DNA of 13,595 bases, from NCBI GenBank assembly GCA_007118075.1, contig SKSH01000031.1, forward strand, positions 1 to 13,595, written 5' to 3'. Under the pieces are notes generated by a model. The model saw only the letters and a list, made by a program, of their open reading frames with translations, was not told the origin of the DNA and searched no databases. Of this stretch, positions 13,293 through 13,595 are shown piece after piece (within the stretch, counting starts at the first letter, position 1; the number at the start of each line of letters is the position of its first letter). The translations under genes were made by a program, and so were the position numbers. This DNA comes from Halobacteriales archaeon (GTDB lineage: Archaea; Halobacteriota; Halobacteria; Halobacteriales; SKSH01).

Positions 13293-13595
13293 TCACCACT
13301 CAGACTGATCACCACCTACCCGTTTGGATAGGCGGATCCGGTGTGGTCGATAGCCCCGTGTCTCGTAGAATCGCCACGCATCGGTGTTGACAGCCATCAC
13401 CTCGAGTTCGACGATCGAGACACCTCGATCGATCAACGCTTGCTCGGCGTGTTCAAGGAGTGTACCACCAATTCCCCGATCACGGTGGTCTGCGTCGACG
13501 AAGAGATGCTCGATCAGTCCAATCGATTCAGTGCGGCCTAGCGAATCATCCAATCGGTGGAAGGTGACCACCCCGATCAGTTGTGCTCCATCAAG
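13293..13595 (-). CDS. GNAT family N-acetyltransferase (5' end beyond window)
   Basis: The frame is open from the window edge to TGA at 13293-13295, giving the last 100 residues of a GNAT acetyltransferase. The fragment begins LDGAQLIGVVTFH, the usual beta-2/beta-3 hairpin, then LFVDADHRDRGIGGTLLEHAEQ, which holds the acetyl-CoA-binding RxxGIG motif. It continues with LEVMAVNTDAWRFYETRGYRPHRIRLSKRV, the normal C-terminal half with the conserved Tyr. A GTG at 13571 could be taken as a start, but that would cut into the domain, and sequence upstream of it is clearly GNAT-like, so the gene continues past the edge. The substrate is unknown. It runs in the same direction as the tRNA downstream. 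Confidence 0.85.
   Translation of the reverse strand, partial: LDGAQLIGVVTFHRLDDSLGRTESIGLIEHLFVDADHRDRGIGGTLLEHAEQALIDRGVSIVELEVMAVNTDAWRFYETRGYRPHRIRLSKRVGGDQSEW

Noticed and set aside
1..13595. CRISPR array, prophage, insertion sequence or defence/toxin island
   Set aside because: No regularly spaced repeats, transposase, integrase or terminal inverted repeats were seen; nearly all sequence is housekeeping genes.

Overview
The window is ordinary-looking core chromosome from an aerobic euryarchaeon related to the haloarchaea. The clues are the eIF1A sequence (run GRIPGRMKYRTWIN), a SUI1 protein with an N-terminal zinc-knuckle-like cysteine cluster, an archaeal-type dUTPase, an archaeal ThiI without a rhodanese domain, a fused cytochrome oxidase subunit I+III, and TATA-like elements about 25-30 bases upstream of start codons, as in leaderless haloarchaeal transcripts. 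By eye the GC content is moderate and the proteins are only mildly acidic, so a lower-GC haloarchaeon or a sister lineage (for example the marine Hikarchaeia) fits better than a classic high-GC halophile. That placement is inference. A metagenome-derived contig is possible.

Layout. Positions 1-138 hold the tail of an unidentified gene, followed by translation factor SUI1/aIF1. A leftward group follows: aconitase, then a RimI-like N-acetyltransferase, then a Nudix hydrolase. Aconitase is divergent from a rightward dUTPase. After a 319-base gap with a possible small transcript comes a DUF1152 protein, which converges with thiI so that their stop codons overlap. A 5-formyltetrahydrofolate cyclo-ligase-like gene, divergent from thiI, is followed by the terminal oxidase operon coxB - coxAC - (24-codon mini-ORF) - coxD. 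Then come leaderless eIF1A, a two-ACT-domain regulator, and homoserine dehydrogenase. On the minus strand at the right end lie tRNA-Thr(UGU) and the 3' part of a GNAT acetyltransferase gene.

How the genes fit together. Aconitase (TCA cycle) and the cox genes indicate oxygen respiration. SUI1, eIF1A, ThiI, RimI and tRNA-Thr serve translation. dUTPase, the Nudix enzyme and the folate enzyme serve nucleotide and one-carbon housekeeping. The ACT protein and Hom form a threonine/methionine branch-point pair.

I see no CRISPR array, prophage, insertion sequence, toxin system or obvious new multigene system. The points most worth a second look are: an in-frame TGA at codon 25 of an otherwise intact homoserine dehydrogenase; isoleucine replacing the K-channel lysine in an A1-looking oxidase subunit I; a tRNA-Thr lacking the near-universal U8 and A14; two short ORFs lying flush between or in front of operon genes; and a structured gap upstream of the DUF1152 gene.
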